Source: Neobacillus cucumis (GTDB lineage Bacteria > Bacillota > Bacilli > Bacillales_B > DSM-18226). Taken from it: 64,000 nucleotides of DNA. A program made the position numbers and the translations under genes. This document shows, piece after piece, positions 1-8,913 of the stretch (the first letter of the stretch is position 1; the number at the start of each line of letters is the position of its first letter). The stretch spans positions 1 to 64,000 of the forward strand of contig NZ_JAMBOH010000001.1 in NCBI RefSeq assembly GCF_023715505.1, read 5' to 3'. The notes beneath the pieces are model-generated. The model saw nothing but the letters and a program-made list of their open reading frames with translations, was not told the DNA's origin and ran no database searches.

Positions 1-348
<348 letters not shown>

Positions 349-430
349 GTTGATTAGCTCATTTTGTTACGTTGGCTTAGTTTCAAATAGAAACTAATAT
401 TATTGTTTGTTGACGTTTTTGTTTGTTTAG

Positions 431-443
431 TTTTCAAAGAACA
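431..443 (-). promoter_or_regulatory. boxA-like antitermination element of the rrn leader
   Basis: The minus strand reads TGTTCTTTGAAAA between the rrn promoters and 16S. This matches the boxA-type element found in Bacillus rRNA leaders and spacers, which recruits Nus factors. Confidence 0.7.
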
Positions 444-481
444 ATCACCGTCTACTAATCTATCAATTAGCGACATTTACT

Positions 482-510
482 ATTTTAACATAGCGTTTAA
501 AACTTGTCAA
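482..510 (-). promoter_or_regulatory. rrn promoter P2 (proximal)
   Basis: The minus strand shows a consensus -35 TTGACA (505-510), a 17-bp spacer and -10 TAAAAT (482-487), about 130 bp before mature 16S. This is the usual proximal promoter of a tandem rrn pair. Confidence 0.85.
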
Positions 511-571
511 CCTCTAATGAATGTTGTTAATTACTTGGCTCTCAAATCATTTCGTCGAAGCGACATTGATA

Positions 572-600
572 ATAATACTATCTACATTCAAGATAGTCAA
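572..600 (-). promoter_or_regulatory. rrn promoter P1 (distal)
   Basis: The minus strand shows TTGACT (595-600), a 17-bp spacer and TATTAT (572-577). It lies 90 bp upstream of P2, the same arrangement as in B. subtilis rrn operons. Confidence 0.8.
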
Positions 601-747
601 CTATCTTTTTAGGTATTTTTAAAAAAAATAAAACTCCTTATCTAATTAAAAACTAGAATAATACAACCTGGGTAATGAATTGGTTTTAAATAACCCAACA
701 CTGGTTAAAATATGGTAGTAAATATTTAAAAAGGAGATGTTGTATTA

Positions 748-876
748 GTGAATATTAATTTCTATAAAAAAGATGAAGACAATCAACCCATTGAACAAGA
801 ACAAATAGAAGATTTAAACCTGGAGGAAAGGGTACCAGAATTTGACGAAATAGGAACAGCCCTAAACGGTATATGA
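748..876 (+). CDS. Small acidic protein, 42 aa, unknown function
   Basis: A GTG-started frame encodes a 42-residue protein rich in Asp/Glu with no hydrophobic stretch. It begins MNINFYKKDEDN and ends TALNGI. An AAGGAG ribosome binding site lies at 731-736, somewhat far (11 nt) from the GTG, and a strong hairpin with T runs follows at 892-930. I do not recognise the family. It is transcribed away from the rrn operon and converges on the methyltransferase gene. The ribosome site and the terminator directly after the stop are the main support; no in-frame alternative ATG exists. Confidence 0.55.
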   Translation: MNINFYKKDEDNQPIEQEQIEDLNLEERVPEFDEIGTALNGI

Positions 877-891
877 TTTATCTAAAAAAAA

Positions 892-930
892 CCCTTCGCA
901 CCAAGAGAATATCTCTTTTTGCAAAGGGGT
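892..930. terminator. Bidirectional terminator
   Basis: ACCCTTCGCA and TGCAAAGGGGT arms form a stem (one G-U) around an A/T loop, flanked by A8 on one side and a T-rich tract on the other. It can serve both convergent genes. Confidence 0.7.
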
Positions 931-936
931 CTTTTC

Positions 937-1707
937 TTATTTTTTAATTGCCTTTAGAACGATCGCCTCTCCCAGAAAAGATACTACTTGACTCTCTTCA
1001 ATCGTAATTCTAAATTTATCCTTGATTCTTTCGGAAGCACTTATGAAATAATGGGTCAAATTTTTCTTTTCTTCCATAGGTAAATTCATTCGATTACACC
1101 AGGAATCAAAATAAAAGGTTTTTTCAAAACGATGCCATTCATCAATTTCGAAACCAGCAAACTCAAGCATACGAATCCACTCACTCTTCTTCCATGCTCT
1201 AAAATGACTGTAATCCCGCCATTTTTCTACTTTATTATAAAATTGATCATATTGATCGTCTTCTGGAACGACATTATCGTCTAACAAAAATTGTCCGCCT
1301 TGTTTTAGGACACGAAAAACTTCTTTAATAAACTCATTAATATTAGGAAAGTGGTGCGGGGCAATCCTGCACGTAACAACATCAAAAGAATCGTTCGAGA
1401 AAGGTAAGTTTTCAGCATCCCCTTTTATGAACTCCACGTTTTGATTCCCATTTCCTTTTACAAATTTTTCAGCAGCGGTTAACATCTCCTGAGTTAAATC
1501 AACAGCGGTTACCCTCTTAACTAGCGGAGCAAACGCGTTAGCCGTATGGCCTCCACCCGTGGCAACATCAAGAAGTTCTTCTTTCCCTGTTACTTCGGCC
1601 ATTTCTATTAATTTTTGCAAGTCCTTTCCATCTTTATGAATCCGACTGCTCACATAAGATTCGGCACTTTTTCCAAATTGCTGCTGTACATCCTTTTTGA
1701 GATCCAT
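937..1707 (-). CDS. Class I SAM-dependent methyltransferase (UbiE/Methyltransf_11 type)
   Basis: A 256-residue cytosolic protein with the class I methyltransferase fold. SAM-binding motif I is seen as LLDVATGGGHTA near residues 45-56, an acidic post-I residue in AVDLT, then GDAENLPF and the later FRVLKQGG motif. The methyl acceptor cannot be told from sequence. The frame extends 18 codons upstream, but ATG at 1707 is preceded by GGAGGG (1714-1719) at good spacing, so this start is preferred. The gene is monocistronic and converges on the small gene at 748-876. Confidence 0.85.
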   Translation of the reverse strand: MDLKKDVQQQFGKSAESYVSSRIHKDGKDLQKLIEMAEVTGKEELLDVATGGGHTANAFAPLVKRVTAVDLTQEMLTAAEKFVKGNGNQNVEFIKGDAENLPFSNDSFDVVTCRIAPHHFPNINEFIKEVFRVLKQGGQFLLDDNVVPEDDQYDQFYNKVEKWRDYSHFRAWKKSEWIRMLEFAGFEIDEWHRFEKTFYFDSWCNRMNLPMEEKKNLTHYFISASERIKDKFRITIEESQVVSFLGEAIVLKAIKK

Positions 1708-1819
1708 CGTTATCCCTCCGAGAAATTCCTTATTTATACTAACTATAAGGCAGTATCTCAACGAAGAAAATTACAGTTTTTCAATATACTGTAATAAGAA
1801 ATTCTTATCGAACAGGGAT

Positions 1820-2572
1820 TTAATTAAGTTCAAGGACGACCGGGCAATGGTCACTGCCCATTACATCGCAATGGATTTCAGCTTCTTTAAGCCTGTCCTT
1901 CAATGATTCTGAAACGATAAAATAGTCAATTCGCCAGCCAATATTTCGTTCCCGTACCTTGTTCATGTACGACCACCATGTATAGGCGCCTTCCTGTTGT
2001 GGGTAAAAATGACGGAAGCTGTCTATGAACCCAGCGTCGAGCAGGGATGTCATTTTTCCTCGTTCTTCATCCGTAAATCCCGAGTTTCCAATATTTGATT
2101 TAGGATTGCGAAGATCGATCTCGTGATGGGCCACATTTAAATCTCCACAGAAAATGACTGGTTTCCTTTTATCTAAATCCATCAAGTGCTGAAGTATGCG
2201 GTCTTCCCATTCTAAGCGATAACCAATTCTTGCTAGATCTCTCTGTGAATTTGGCGTATAGACATTAACCAAGAAAAAGTCGGCAAATTCTAGAGTCAGA
2301 ATTCTTCCCTCATCTTCTCCAGCGTCTTCTCCGACTCCATATCTAACAGACAGTGGTTCTTGCTTTGTAAAAACAGCAGTACCTGAATAACCTTTCTTTT
2401 CAGCGTAATTCCAATATTGGTGATATCCATCTAAGTCAAGACTAATTTGTCCTTCTTGTAGTTTCGTTTCCTGAACGCAGAATATATCCGCATTTACTTC
2501 CTGAAAATAATCTATAAACCCCTTTTTTACGCACGCCCTTAGCCCATTTACATTCCAAGATACTAACTTCAT
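1820..2572 (-). CDS. exoA: Exodeoxyribonuclease III / AP endonuclease
   Basis: About 250 residues of the ExoIII/APE1 family, which cleaves DNA 5' of abasic sites in base excision repair. Visible motifs are WNVNGLRA near the N-terminus, QETK (metal-binding Glu), CGDLNVAH, the aromatic WRIDYF loop and the C-terminal GSDHCPV (catalytic His). The start MKLVSWNVNG is chosen because family members begin this way and it is well spaced from GGGAGAGGG; an in-frame ATG nine bases upstream (2581) is the alternative. It is a single gene, with no partner nearby. Confidence 0.95.
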   Translation of the reverse strand: MKLVSWNVNGLRACVKKGFIDYFQEVNADIFCVQETKLQEGQISLDLDGYHQYWNYAEKKGYSGTAVFTKQEPLSVRYGVGEDAGEDEGRILTLEFADFFLVNVYTPNSQRDLARIGYRLEWEDRILQHLMDLDKRKPVIFCGDLNVAHHEIDLRNPKSNIGNSGFTDEERGKMTSLLDAGFIDSFRHFYPQQEGAYTWWSYMNKVRERNIGWRIDYFIVSESLKDRLKEAEIHCDVMGSDHCPVVLELN

Positions 2573-2710
2573 ATTGCCCATTCCCTCTCCCTAATTGATT
2601 TCTATATATCAAACAATGAATTGTGAATTTAATAAGTCAGATGCCATTTTACCAGTTTAGCCCTCATTGGAAAAGAAATCTGAACGAACATTGTTTTCCA
2701 GCTATCAAAA

Positions 2711-2733
2711 AAGACAGCCTGTCGCTGCCTTTT
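2711..2733 (-). terminator. Terminator of the deacetylase-like gene
   Basis: The minus strand AAGGCAGC-GACAG-GCTGTCTT stem is followed by a T run. It begins at the stop codon of the upstream gene. Confidence 0.7.
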
Positions 2734-3519
2734 TCATGGTACAAAATGTTTTTTTGTCAGTTCACCTGCAAATAGTTCCGATACGGGTACTATTTTAATA
2801 TTTCGCTTTTTAAATTCATCCATTGCTTGAAATACACCAATTGAACAAACCTTCCCTGTTACACCAACATGTCCGATGGCAATTCCTTTACCTTTTATTT
2901 CTGTTACCTTTGCCAGTCTGACCATTTGTTTTCGAACATAGGAAGAGGAGGAGATATCATCAAGAAATACGTCTCGTTTTAAAAGTGGAACCCCTAGTTC
3001 CTTTGCAATCTCCGGAAATTTTGTTCCTGGACTTGTCCCGCTGTCGATAATAAATAAGTTCTTTTCTTTAGCAACTTCCACAATGATCCGAACGATTTCT
3101 TCGTTTTCAACCGCACGCGAACCCATATGATTATTAAGACCTACCGCATATGGGACACTTTTTATAGCTTCCTCTACACGTTTCCTTACTTCTTCTTTTG
3201 AGAGGTCCACTGTAATTGGTTTAGGACCCAACCATGATCTTTTTCCTCTCTTTGGTTCCATTGGTAAATGTACCATAACCTCAAAACCGTTTTTATGTGC
3301 CCATTCCGCATGGGCCTTAGAACTTTCCGTAAATGGCATAACGGCTGCTGTAATTGGAATATCTCCTTCTAAAAAGTCACGGACACCACCGGTCCCCCCG
3401 CCAAAATCGTCGATGATAATGGCAGCCTTTAGTTCTTTTGTTTGCTTTTTATTTTCTGCAGCATTTGTATGAAAAGGGAATAACAAGAATGGTATAAGCA
3501 CGAGCACTAACTTTTTCAT
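2734..3519 (-). CDS. Divergent polysaccharide deacetylase family protein (YibQ/DUF610-like), secreted
   Basis: A 261-residue protein with a cleavable-looking signal peptide (residues 1-20, ending TNA-AE). The body shows the divergent polysaccharide deacetylase pattern: IIIDDFG at 34-40, AVMPF, VMVHLPMEP, the conserved NNHMGS, FIIDSGTS and GHVG. By family it acts on extracellular or cell-surface sugar polymers, but the substrate is unknown. GGAGGGG precedes the ATG. It has its own terminator just downstream. Confidence 0.85.
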   Translation of the reverse strand: MKKLVLVLIPFLLFPFHTNAAENKKQTKELKAAIIIDDFGGGTGGVRDFLEGDIPITAAVMPFTESSKAHAEWAHKNGFEVMVHLPMEPKRGKRSWLGPKPITVDLSKEEVRKRVEEAIKSVPYAVGLNNHMGSRAVENEEIVRIIVEVAKEKNLFIIDSGTSPGTKFPEIAKELGVPLLKRDVFLDDISSSSYVRKQMVRLAKVTEIKGKGIAIGHVGVTGKVCSIGVFQAMDEFKKRNIKIVPVSELFAGELTKKHFVP

Positions 3520-3604
3520 ATCGCCCCTCCAATTGATCGCTTCAACGTTAATGTGCCCGTTTGTTTTTCCCTTTACTACTTTATAATGACGTTTTCTGTT
3601 GCAT

Positions 3605-3633
3605 AAAAAAAAGAGAGCGAAACCGCTCCCTTT
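3605..3633 (-). terminator. ppiB terminator
   Basis: GGGAGCG-GTTT-CGCTCTC followed by T8 on the minus strand, immediately after the ppiB stop. Confidence 0.8.
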
Positions 3634-3640
3634 GTATTAC

Positions 3641-4081
3641 CTATTCTTCATCATACACTTTAACTTCAACCATTTTATCGCCATTTCTCATGTTTCTAAC
3701 CGCTGCTAAGTCAGAAGTAACCTGTCCAAATACAGTATGAACACCATTTAAATGCGGTTGTGATTCATGAACGATAAAGAATTGGCTTCCGCCAGTGTTT
3801 CTTCCTGCATGCGCCATTGATAACGATCCTGGAACATGTTTATGTGGATTTCCTTCTGTTTCACAGTTGATCGTGTAACCAGGACCACCCATCCCTGTTC
3901 CCGTCGGGTCGCCACCTTGTGATACGAAACCTGGGATTACACGGTGAAAAATAACACCATTATAAAAGCCTTCATTTGCTAACTTTTCGAAGTTTGCTAC
4001 CGTTCCAGGTGCTTCGTTTGGGAATAGATCAAACTCAATTTTGTCGCCATTTTCCATCAATATGTATCCTTTTTTAGCCAT
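3641..4081 (-). CDS. ppiB: Peptidyl-prolyl cis-trans isomerase, cyclophilin type
   Basis: A 146-residue cytosolic cyclophilin that speeds proline isomerisation during folding. The catalytic-site strings [29 protein letters not shown] and HTVFGQV are intact and in order. ATG at 4081 (MAKKGYI) is the start: the in-frame GTG three codons earlier lies inside the AAAGGAG ribosome binding site. Length and sequence agree with B. subtilis PpiB (143 aa). The gene is monocistronic. Confidence 0.96.
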   Translation of the reverse strand: MAKKGYILMENGDKIEFDLFPNEAPGTVANFEKLANEGFYNGVIFHRVIPGFVSQGGDPTGTGMGGPGYTINCETEGNPHKHVPGSLSMAHAGRNTGGSQFFIVHESQPHLNGVHTVFGQVTSDLAAVRNMRNGDKMVEVKVYDEE

Positions 4082-4172
4082 GAAAAACACTCCTTTATGT
4101 AAAAATCATTCTTATCATACACTTTTCTATCGAGAAAGGAAAGTTTAGCCACTAATATTTTCACTGCAGTTG

Positions 4173-4181
4173 TGGTATAAT
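4173..4181 (+). promoter_or_regulatory. Extended -10 promoter for the 4188-4299 RNA
   Basis: TGGTATAAT is a perfect extended -10 element. No good -35 is visible, which is acceptable for this class. Transcription would start near 4188. Confidence 0.5.
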
Positions 4182-4187
4182 AAAAGT

Positions 4188-4299
4188 ACCCCCCTCCGAA
4201 CATTCGCTTGTTGCGGGACACTTAACCACTGTACGGACGGAGGGGGCTGGTGCCGCATTGACGGCATCACGAAAGCCGAGACTGCGGTCTCGGCTTTTG
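4188..4299 (+). ncRNA. Candidate structured small RNA, about 110 nt
   Basis: Between ppiB and the CBO0543-like gene the plus strand has an extended -10 box, then three perfect stems. These are CCCCCTCCG (4190-4198) with CGGAGGGGG (4238-4246); GGTGCCG (4249-4255) with CGGCATC (4262-4268); and a GC-rich terminator stem (4274-4282 with 4287-4295) followed by TTTTGTT. No open frame uses this stretch convincingly. It does not look like 6S, SRP, tmRNA, RoxS or FsrA as I remember them. I cannot exclude that the opposite strand is the real product; the promoter and T-run favour plus. Confidence 0.5.
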
Positions 4300-4749
4300 T
4301 TATTCACGAATTCTGTTTCCCATCCACTCATGAAATACGACAACAATAGATAAAAAAATGCCATAACCAAAAAAAGTGTAGAGATGGTTCCATTTATCGG
4401 AATGAGTAAACAAGCCAAATAATTCAGCCAACCTTTCAAAAACAGGCATGAGTAAGCTCACCAAAAGGATAACCCCTGCTTTCCCCCAATTGGTCAGCTG
4501 CGAAATACACCTTAATAGCAGTAGTGTCATTAATGGAAGCGCCACTAACGTAAACGCAAGATTAATCGTAAAAATCTTCTGGAATGGCCTTAGAGGAAAA
4601 TGATAAAAATTCTTTCCGACAAAATATAAATCTGAATAAGTCCCTAACAAAGAAGAAAGCACCATACTGCCAAGTTCATATTTAAAAGGTAATGGCCTTT
4701 TTGGCAAGTGCTGCAAGTTCGAGTCGTTCGAGTGTTTTGCAATATTCAT
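4300..4749 (-). CDS. CBO0543-like integral membrane protein
   Basis: A 149-residue protein with about four hydrophobic segments and the pattern GTYSDLYFVGKNFYHFPLRPF seen in the CBO0543 family; function unknown. A GGGGAG ribosome binding site is correctly spaced from the ATG at 4749, which makes the gene overlap the 3' end of the DUF2515 gene by 68 bp; the two are probably translated from one mRNA. A later ATG (4665) would remove the overlap but has no ribosome site. It ends one base from the terminator of the small RNA on the other strand. Confidence 0.75.
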   Translation of the reverse strand: MNIAKHSNDSNLQHLPKRPLPFKYELGSMVLSSLLGTYSDLYFVGKNFYHFPLRPFQKIFTINLAFTLVALPLMTLLLLRCISQLTNWGKAGVILLVSLLMPVFERLAELFGLFTHSDKWNHLYTFFGYGIFLSIVVVFHEWMGNRIRE

Positions 4750-5719
4750 CTTTTATCTCCCCATTAATTATTTCTTCATCTTCTACTAAATAATCCACCA
4801 CACGCCAATCTGTAAACCAATCCCCTTTTTCAGCTTCATTTTGACTTACATTTTTCCAAGCCATCTCTAGCATCGGGCTAAAAATCCTTTTTGCCCCTGG
4901 CCTCAACTGACAGGATTTTAAGTGAAGCTGGTAAGGAAAACCAGGTGTCCCTTCGTTCACGCTATTAAAAATATGCGGCCAATAATCCTTCCTTGAACCC
5001 GTATGTTGATAGCTTTTCGCCCATTCGACTGCCTTTTGGTGAATCTCTTTATTTTTAAAAAGAATCTTATATAATCTCTTACCAAGTAAAATCCTCTCAT
5101 GCAATGATTCAAACTGATGAAGTGTTTGACCGGCCAAGTTCTTTCTTCCGTAAGGAAAAAGAATATGATTAAATGAAAGCCAATCTTGTAGTAAAAATTC
5201 AAATTTGTTTAATACATCTTTTTGATACTGCGGATTTTGAACCACTCTTTTTTCTAGGTAGCTTTGTTCATTAATAACCAAGGCCATCGTAAGAATATAC
5301 GTGTCATTGGTTCTCCAAAACTGATTCCAAATCGTTTCCATGAAAGTGGAGATATTTAAATAAGCAAATAAATGAAACAAGGGCTTTCTTGATTTTAGGC
5401 TTTCTTCATAAAGTAAAAACTGAGGATAAACATCTTGAAAAATCAGCCAATTGCCCCGCTCTAGAAATTGAAAGAATAACTGACGATCCTTCTTTGTCAT
5501 CAATCGGGCCAGGAATTCCCCTTTTAAATCAGTCATGTTCCATCCGCCATTCCGGGAAACCATATGGCCGAGAAAAGCCCAGTGGATATCCGGGTAGCGA
5601 AGATAAAAATCAAGATAGGCTCTCGTTCTCGTGACATTATTTAAATTATATTCCCTGGTTTTCTGCTTTATTTTATCTAGAAGAATCCCCTCACTCTTGG
5701 TAATCGGAGGCAGTGACAA
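4682..5719 (-). CDS. yppC: DUF2515 family protein (YppC-like)
   Basis: A 345-residue cytosolic protein matching the DUF2515/YppC family of Bacillus: NNVTRTRAYLDFY, HWAFLGHMVSRNGG, QFLERGNWLIFQDVYPQ and INEQSYLEKRV. Function is unknown. The first in-frame start is TTG at 5719 with no ribosome binding site. The frame stays open upstream to about 5810, where GGGAGG and GTG (5800-5802) sit in another frame, separated from this one by a run of eight A on the plus strand (5789-5796). A one-base change in that run would fuse the well-placed start to this gene, so the N-terminus is uncertain. Confidence 0.82.
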   Translation of the reverse strand: MSLPPITKSEGILLDKIKQKTREYNLNNVTRTRAYLDFYLRYPDIHWAFLGHMVSRNGGWNMTDLKGEFLARLMTKKDRQLFFQFLERGNWLIFQDVYPQFLLYEESLKSRKPLFHLFAYLNISTFMETIWNQFWRTNDTYILTMALVINEQSYLEKRVVQNPQYQKDVLNKFEFLLQDWLSFNHILFPYGRKNLAGQTLHQFESLHERILLGKRLYKILFKNKEIHQKAVEWAKSYQHTGSRKDYWPHIFNSVNEGTPGFPYQLHLKSCQLRPGAKRIFSPMLEMAWKNVSQNEAEKGDWFTDWRVVDYLVEDEEIINGEIKDEYCKTLERLELAALAKKAITF

Positions 5720-5884
5720 CGACGATTTTCTCTTTTTCTTTAATTTTTCCGAAATGCTTTCAAGCGGTGGTCTCTCACGATTTCTGATAAAAAAAATGAC
5801 ACATTACCTCCCTTACGAATTCTCCAGTATGAATGAGAATATGTATAGATAGATGAGAATTTTGGGAGAGGAATGTGAAGGACG

Positions 5885-7747
5885 ATGACTGATACAAAAA
5901 AAGGCATGGATTGGATTATTGAGATGCTTCGCAAAGACCAATCTCCCAACGGCTCTTGGGACTATCCATTTGAAACAGGCATATCTACAGACGCCTATAT
6001 GATCATTTTATTACGGTCATTGGAATTACATGATGAAGAATTAATTCAGGGGCTCTCAAACAGAATTCTCAGCAAACAGGAGAAAAATGGGGCATGGAAG
6101 CTTTTTTATGATGAGGGAGAGGGTAATCTGACGGCAACTGTAGAAGCCTATTATGCTTTGTTGTATTCGGGAAACTACCCTAAAAATGATAAACGCATAC
6201 TTGCAGCCAAACGATTCATACTTGCTAACGGCGGTATCGAACAAGTAAGCATGTTTACAAAGGTCATGCTTGCCATAACCGGACAATACACCTGGCCTTC
6301 CTATTCTCCGCTTCCAATCGAACTGATTCTCCTGCCACTGCATTTTCCGATTAACTTTTATTCGTTTTCCGTTTTTGGCAGAGCTAATTTAACTCCCATC
6401 ATGATTTTGGCCGATAAACAGTTCACAATCAAAATAGACAAGTGCCCTGACCTTTCTGATTTACATCTAAACCGAGAGGCAAAAAGTCAATGGGACTGCT
6501 CAGAGGACTATCGTTCCTTATTTTCTTTTATTAAAGACGGGGCTGAGAGCTTACTAGGTTTACCAAAACAGCTTCATCAGCTAGCGATTGAGCGGGCAAA
6601 AAAGTATATGCTTGACCATCTTGAGCCGGATGGTACTTTTTACAGCTACTATAGCTCTACTTTTTTAATGATATTTGCCCTATTATCCCTTGGGTATAAA
6701 AAAACGGATCCCGTGATTACTAAGGCACTGGAAGGTATCCTATCGATGAAGTGTGAAATTGACGGCTTTCCACATATGCAATATACAACAGCAAATGTGT
6801 GGAACACCTCCTTAATTAGTTTTTGTTTACAGGCTGCAGGCGTTACACATAACGATCCCATGGTAAAGCAGGCCAATCACTATTTGATGGATAAGCAGCA
6901 TCGAAAATTTGGCGATTGGGTGATTCATAATCCAAAGACAATGCCTGGCGGTTGGGGCTTCTCCGATATTAATACCATTAACCCGGATGTAGATGACACA
7001 ACCGCCTCACTTCGTTCTATTTCACGTATGAAACCTCCTGAGACACAATTATGGGATCGCGGCATTACGTGGCTGTTGTCGATGCAAAATGATGATGGCG
7101 GCTGGCCGGCGTTTGAGAAAAATACAAACTCAAAATTGCTGCAATTTTTGCCTATCGAAAAAGGAGAATTTATCATCGCAGACCCGTCATGTGCCGATTT
7201 AACCGGGAGAACGCTGGAATTTTTAGGTCGATATACTAATTTGTCAGGGGATCATACAGCAATAAAAAAAGGAATTCATTGGCTATTAAGGAATCAGGAG
7301 AGGGATGGCTCCTGGTACGGAAGGTGGGGGATTTGTTATCTATATGGAACTTGGGCCGCAATTACAGGCCTTATGGCAGTTGGCTTTTCAGTCCGGCAAA
7401 CCTCGTTAGAAAAAGCGGTTCAATGGATTCTCGATAAACAAAATAAAGACGGCGGCTGGGGAGAGTCCTGTCTTAGTGACAGTAAAAAAACTTATGTCCC
7501 GTTACCTGCAAGCACGTTAACGCATACCGCCTGGGCTCTTGATGCTTTGATTTCCGTTTCAGATAAACCGACAACTGCTATTAAAAGAGGAATAACTTAT
7601 TTACTTGATAATCTAGAGAAAATGGACTGGACTACAGACTATCCTAAAGGGCAAGGAATGGCAGGTGCTTTTTATATTCATTATCACAGTTACCGATATA
7701 TCTTTCCGCTCATGGCTTTAGCAAATTATCATAAAAAATTCGAATGA
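5885..7747 (+). CDS. sqhC: Squalene-hopene / tetraprenyl-beta-curcumene cyclase family protein
   Basis: A 620-residue class II triterpene cyclase. The protonating DxDD motif is DVDDTTAS at residues 368-375, and several QW repeats are visible (for example QNDDGGWPAFE, QERDGSWYGRW, QNKDGGWGES). Such enzymes cyclise squalene to hopene, or in B. subtilis tetraprenyl-beta-curcumene to sesquarterpenes, at the membrane. The sequence cannot settle which. It begins at an ATG with GGGAGAGG upstream; length is normal. No isoprenoid gene lies beside it. It converges on mug, with a hairpin between. Confidence 0.92.
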   Translation: MTDTKKGMDWIIEMLRKDQSPNGSWDYPFETGISTDAYMIILLRSLELHDEELIQGLSNRILSKQEKNGAWKLFYDEGEGNLTATVEAYYALLYSGNYPKNDKRILAAKRFILANGGIEQVSMFTKVMLAITGQYTWPSYSPLPIELILLPLHFPINFYSFSVFGRANLTPIMILADKQFTIKIDKCPDLSDLHLNREAKSQWDCSEDYRSLFSFIKDGAESLLGLPKQLHQLAIERAKKYMLDHLEPDGTFYSYYSSTFLMIFALLSLGYKKTDPVITKALEGILSMKCEIDGFPHMQYTTANVWNTSLISFCLQAAGVTHNDPMVKQANHYLMDKQHRKFGDWVIHNPKTMPGGWGFSDINTINPDVDDTTASLRSISRMKPPETQLWDRGITWLLSMQNDDGGWPAFEKNTNSKLLQFLPIEKGEFIIADPSCADLTGRTLEFLGRYTNLSGDHTAIKKGIHWLLRNQERDGSWYGRWGICYLYGTWAAITGLMAVGFSVRQTSLEKAVQWILDKQNKDGGWGESCLSDSKKTYVPLPASTLTHTAWALDALISVSDKPTTAIKRGITYLLDNLEKMDWTTDYPKGQGMAGAFYIHYHSYRYIFPLMALANYHKKFE

Positions 7748-7755
7748 AATACAAC

Positions 7756-7781
7756 ATCGACGGAGAATCTTCCCCGTCGAT
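7756..7781. terminator. Hairpin between convergent sqhC and mug
   Basis: ATCGACGG (7756-7763) pairs with CCGTCGAT (7774-7781). The T-run is weak. Confidence 0.55.
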
Positions 7782-7782
7782 T

Positions 7783-8283
7783 TCATTCTATCTCTAGGAG
7801 CTGACGGTAGATATCCACAATATCGTTTATCTTCATTCTAACCAAACCACTAGATGAAGGTGCGACAAAATCGATGACCCCCGGGACAACTGACTCTATT
7901 TGTTTCCCCCAGGGAGCCGACTTTCGACCGCTATATTCTTGATAGACTCCCTTACCAACAAAACAAACCACCTTGGGCCGATACCGCTCAATCTTTCGTT
8001 TCAGTGTCTTTCTTCCCTCTCTGTACTCTTCCTTTGTAATTTCATCTGCTGCCTTCGTTGGTCTCTCGACTATATTGCTAAATCCATAGCCAAACTCTAA
8101 TAAATGGGCATCTTCTGCTGCATTATATTTCCGCTCTGTTAGTCCAGCTTCATATAAAATCTTCCAAAATCGATTGTTAGGATTGGCGTAATGGTGTCCA
8201 AGTTCACTAGAACGAATACTTGGATTAAAACCGACAAATAAAATCTTTAAATTCTCTGCTAAATGATCATCCACCGGATTCAC
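7783..8283 (-). CDS. mug: Mismatch-specific (G:U/T) DNA glycosylase
   Basis: A 166-residue protein of the Mug branch of the uracil-DNA glycosylase superfamily. The active-site loop appears as FVGFNPSIRSSELGHHYA followed by NPNNRFWKIL, and the second loop as APSSSGLVRM. It excises uracil or thymine opposite guanine. The start is GTG at 8283, right after GGAGGAGAAAG. Monocistronic. Confidence 0.9.
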   Translation of the reverse strand: MNPVDDHLAENLKILFVGFNPSIRSSELGHHYANPNNRFWKILYEAGLTERKYNAAEDAHLLEFGYGFSNIVERPTKAADEITKEEYREGRKTLKRKIERYRPKVVCFVGKGVYQEYSGRKSAPWGKQIESVVPGVIDFVAPSSSGLVRMKINDIVDIYRQLLEIE

Positions 8284-8337
8284 CTTTCTCCTCCTCTATC
8301 CTTTTTATTTTTTACCCATTTTCATTTTATTTTCTGT

Positions 8338-8913
8338 TTACATGCTAACCCGTCGGAACGATGTAATAATCGTTGCCAGCATACCAATAATAGAGATGAT
8401 TAACAATGAATACAAAAGTCTGGCATCCTGTAAGAGAAAAAGGCCTGTTAAAATAATCACTGCATCAAGAGTAACCATAATAACTCCAACATTCATCTTT
8501 GTCCATTTTGCGATTAAAAGAGCGAGCAGGTCCATTCCGCCTGGACTGATATGATTACGAAGCATCACCCCTACACCCACTCCAATAATGGTTGCTCCTG
8601 TAATCACACTACTGATAATTGGTAAATTCACTAATCCGTTTAATGGGAGTAGCAACTCAATCAGGCAGCCGGAAAAAACCGCGCCAAGTATTCCATTGTA
8701 GAAATAAATCGGATCCTTTTTGAGAGCAAATAGATAAATAGGAATATTCAGCAGAATAAACATAAGACCTACTTTCAATCCCCATACGTAATTTAATAAT
8801 AGGCTGATGCCAAATATTCCGCCATTTATTAAATGAAACGGCAGAATAAACATATTAATTCCCACGCTAATCATCGTGCTTCCGAATCCGATCACCGCTA
8901 ATTTTTTCAGCAT
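8338..8913 (-). CDS. YitT family membrane protein, short form without DUF2179
   Basis: A 191-residue multi-pass membrane protein with the YitT (DUF161) signature: LPFHLINGGIFGIS, VLLNIP-type segments, GVGVGVMLRNHISPGGMDLLALL. It stops after the last membrane segment and lacks the C-terminal DUF2179 domain that the two longer paralogues in this window carry. Substrate and function are unknown. AAGGAA precedes the ATG. Confidence 0.8.
   Translation of the reverse strand: MLKKLAVIGFGSTMISVGINMFILPFHLINGGIFGISLLLNYVWGLKVGLMFILLNIPIYLFALKKDPIYFYNGILGAVFSGCLIELLLPLNGLVNLPIISSVITGATIIGVGVGVMLRNHISPGGMDLLALLIAKWTKMNVGVIMVTLDAVIILTGLFLLQDARLLYSLLIISIIGMLATIITSFRRVSM

Noticed and set aside
403..612. 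A 69-codon open frame within the rrn leader
   Set aside because: It overlaps the two rrn promoters and the boxA element, has no ribosome site and an AT-driven composition.
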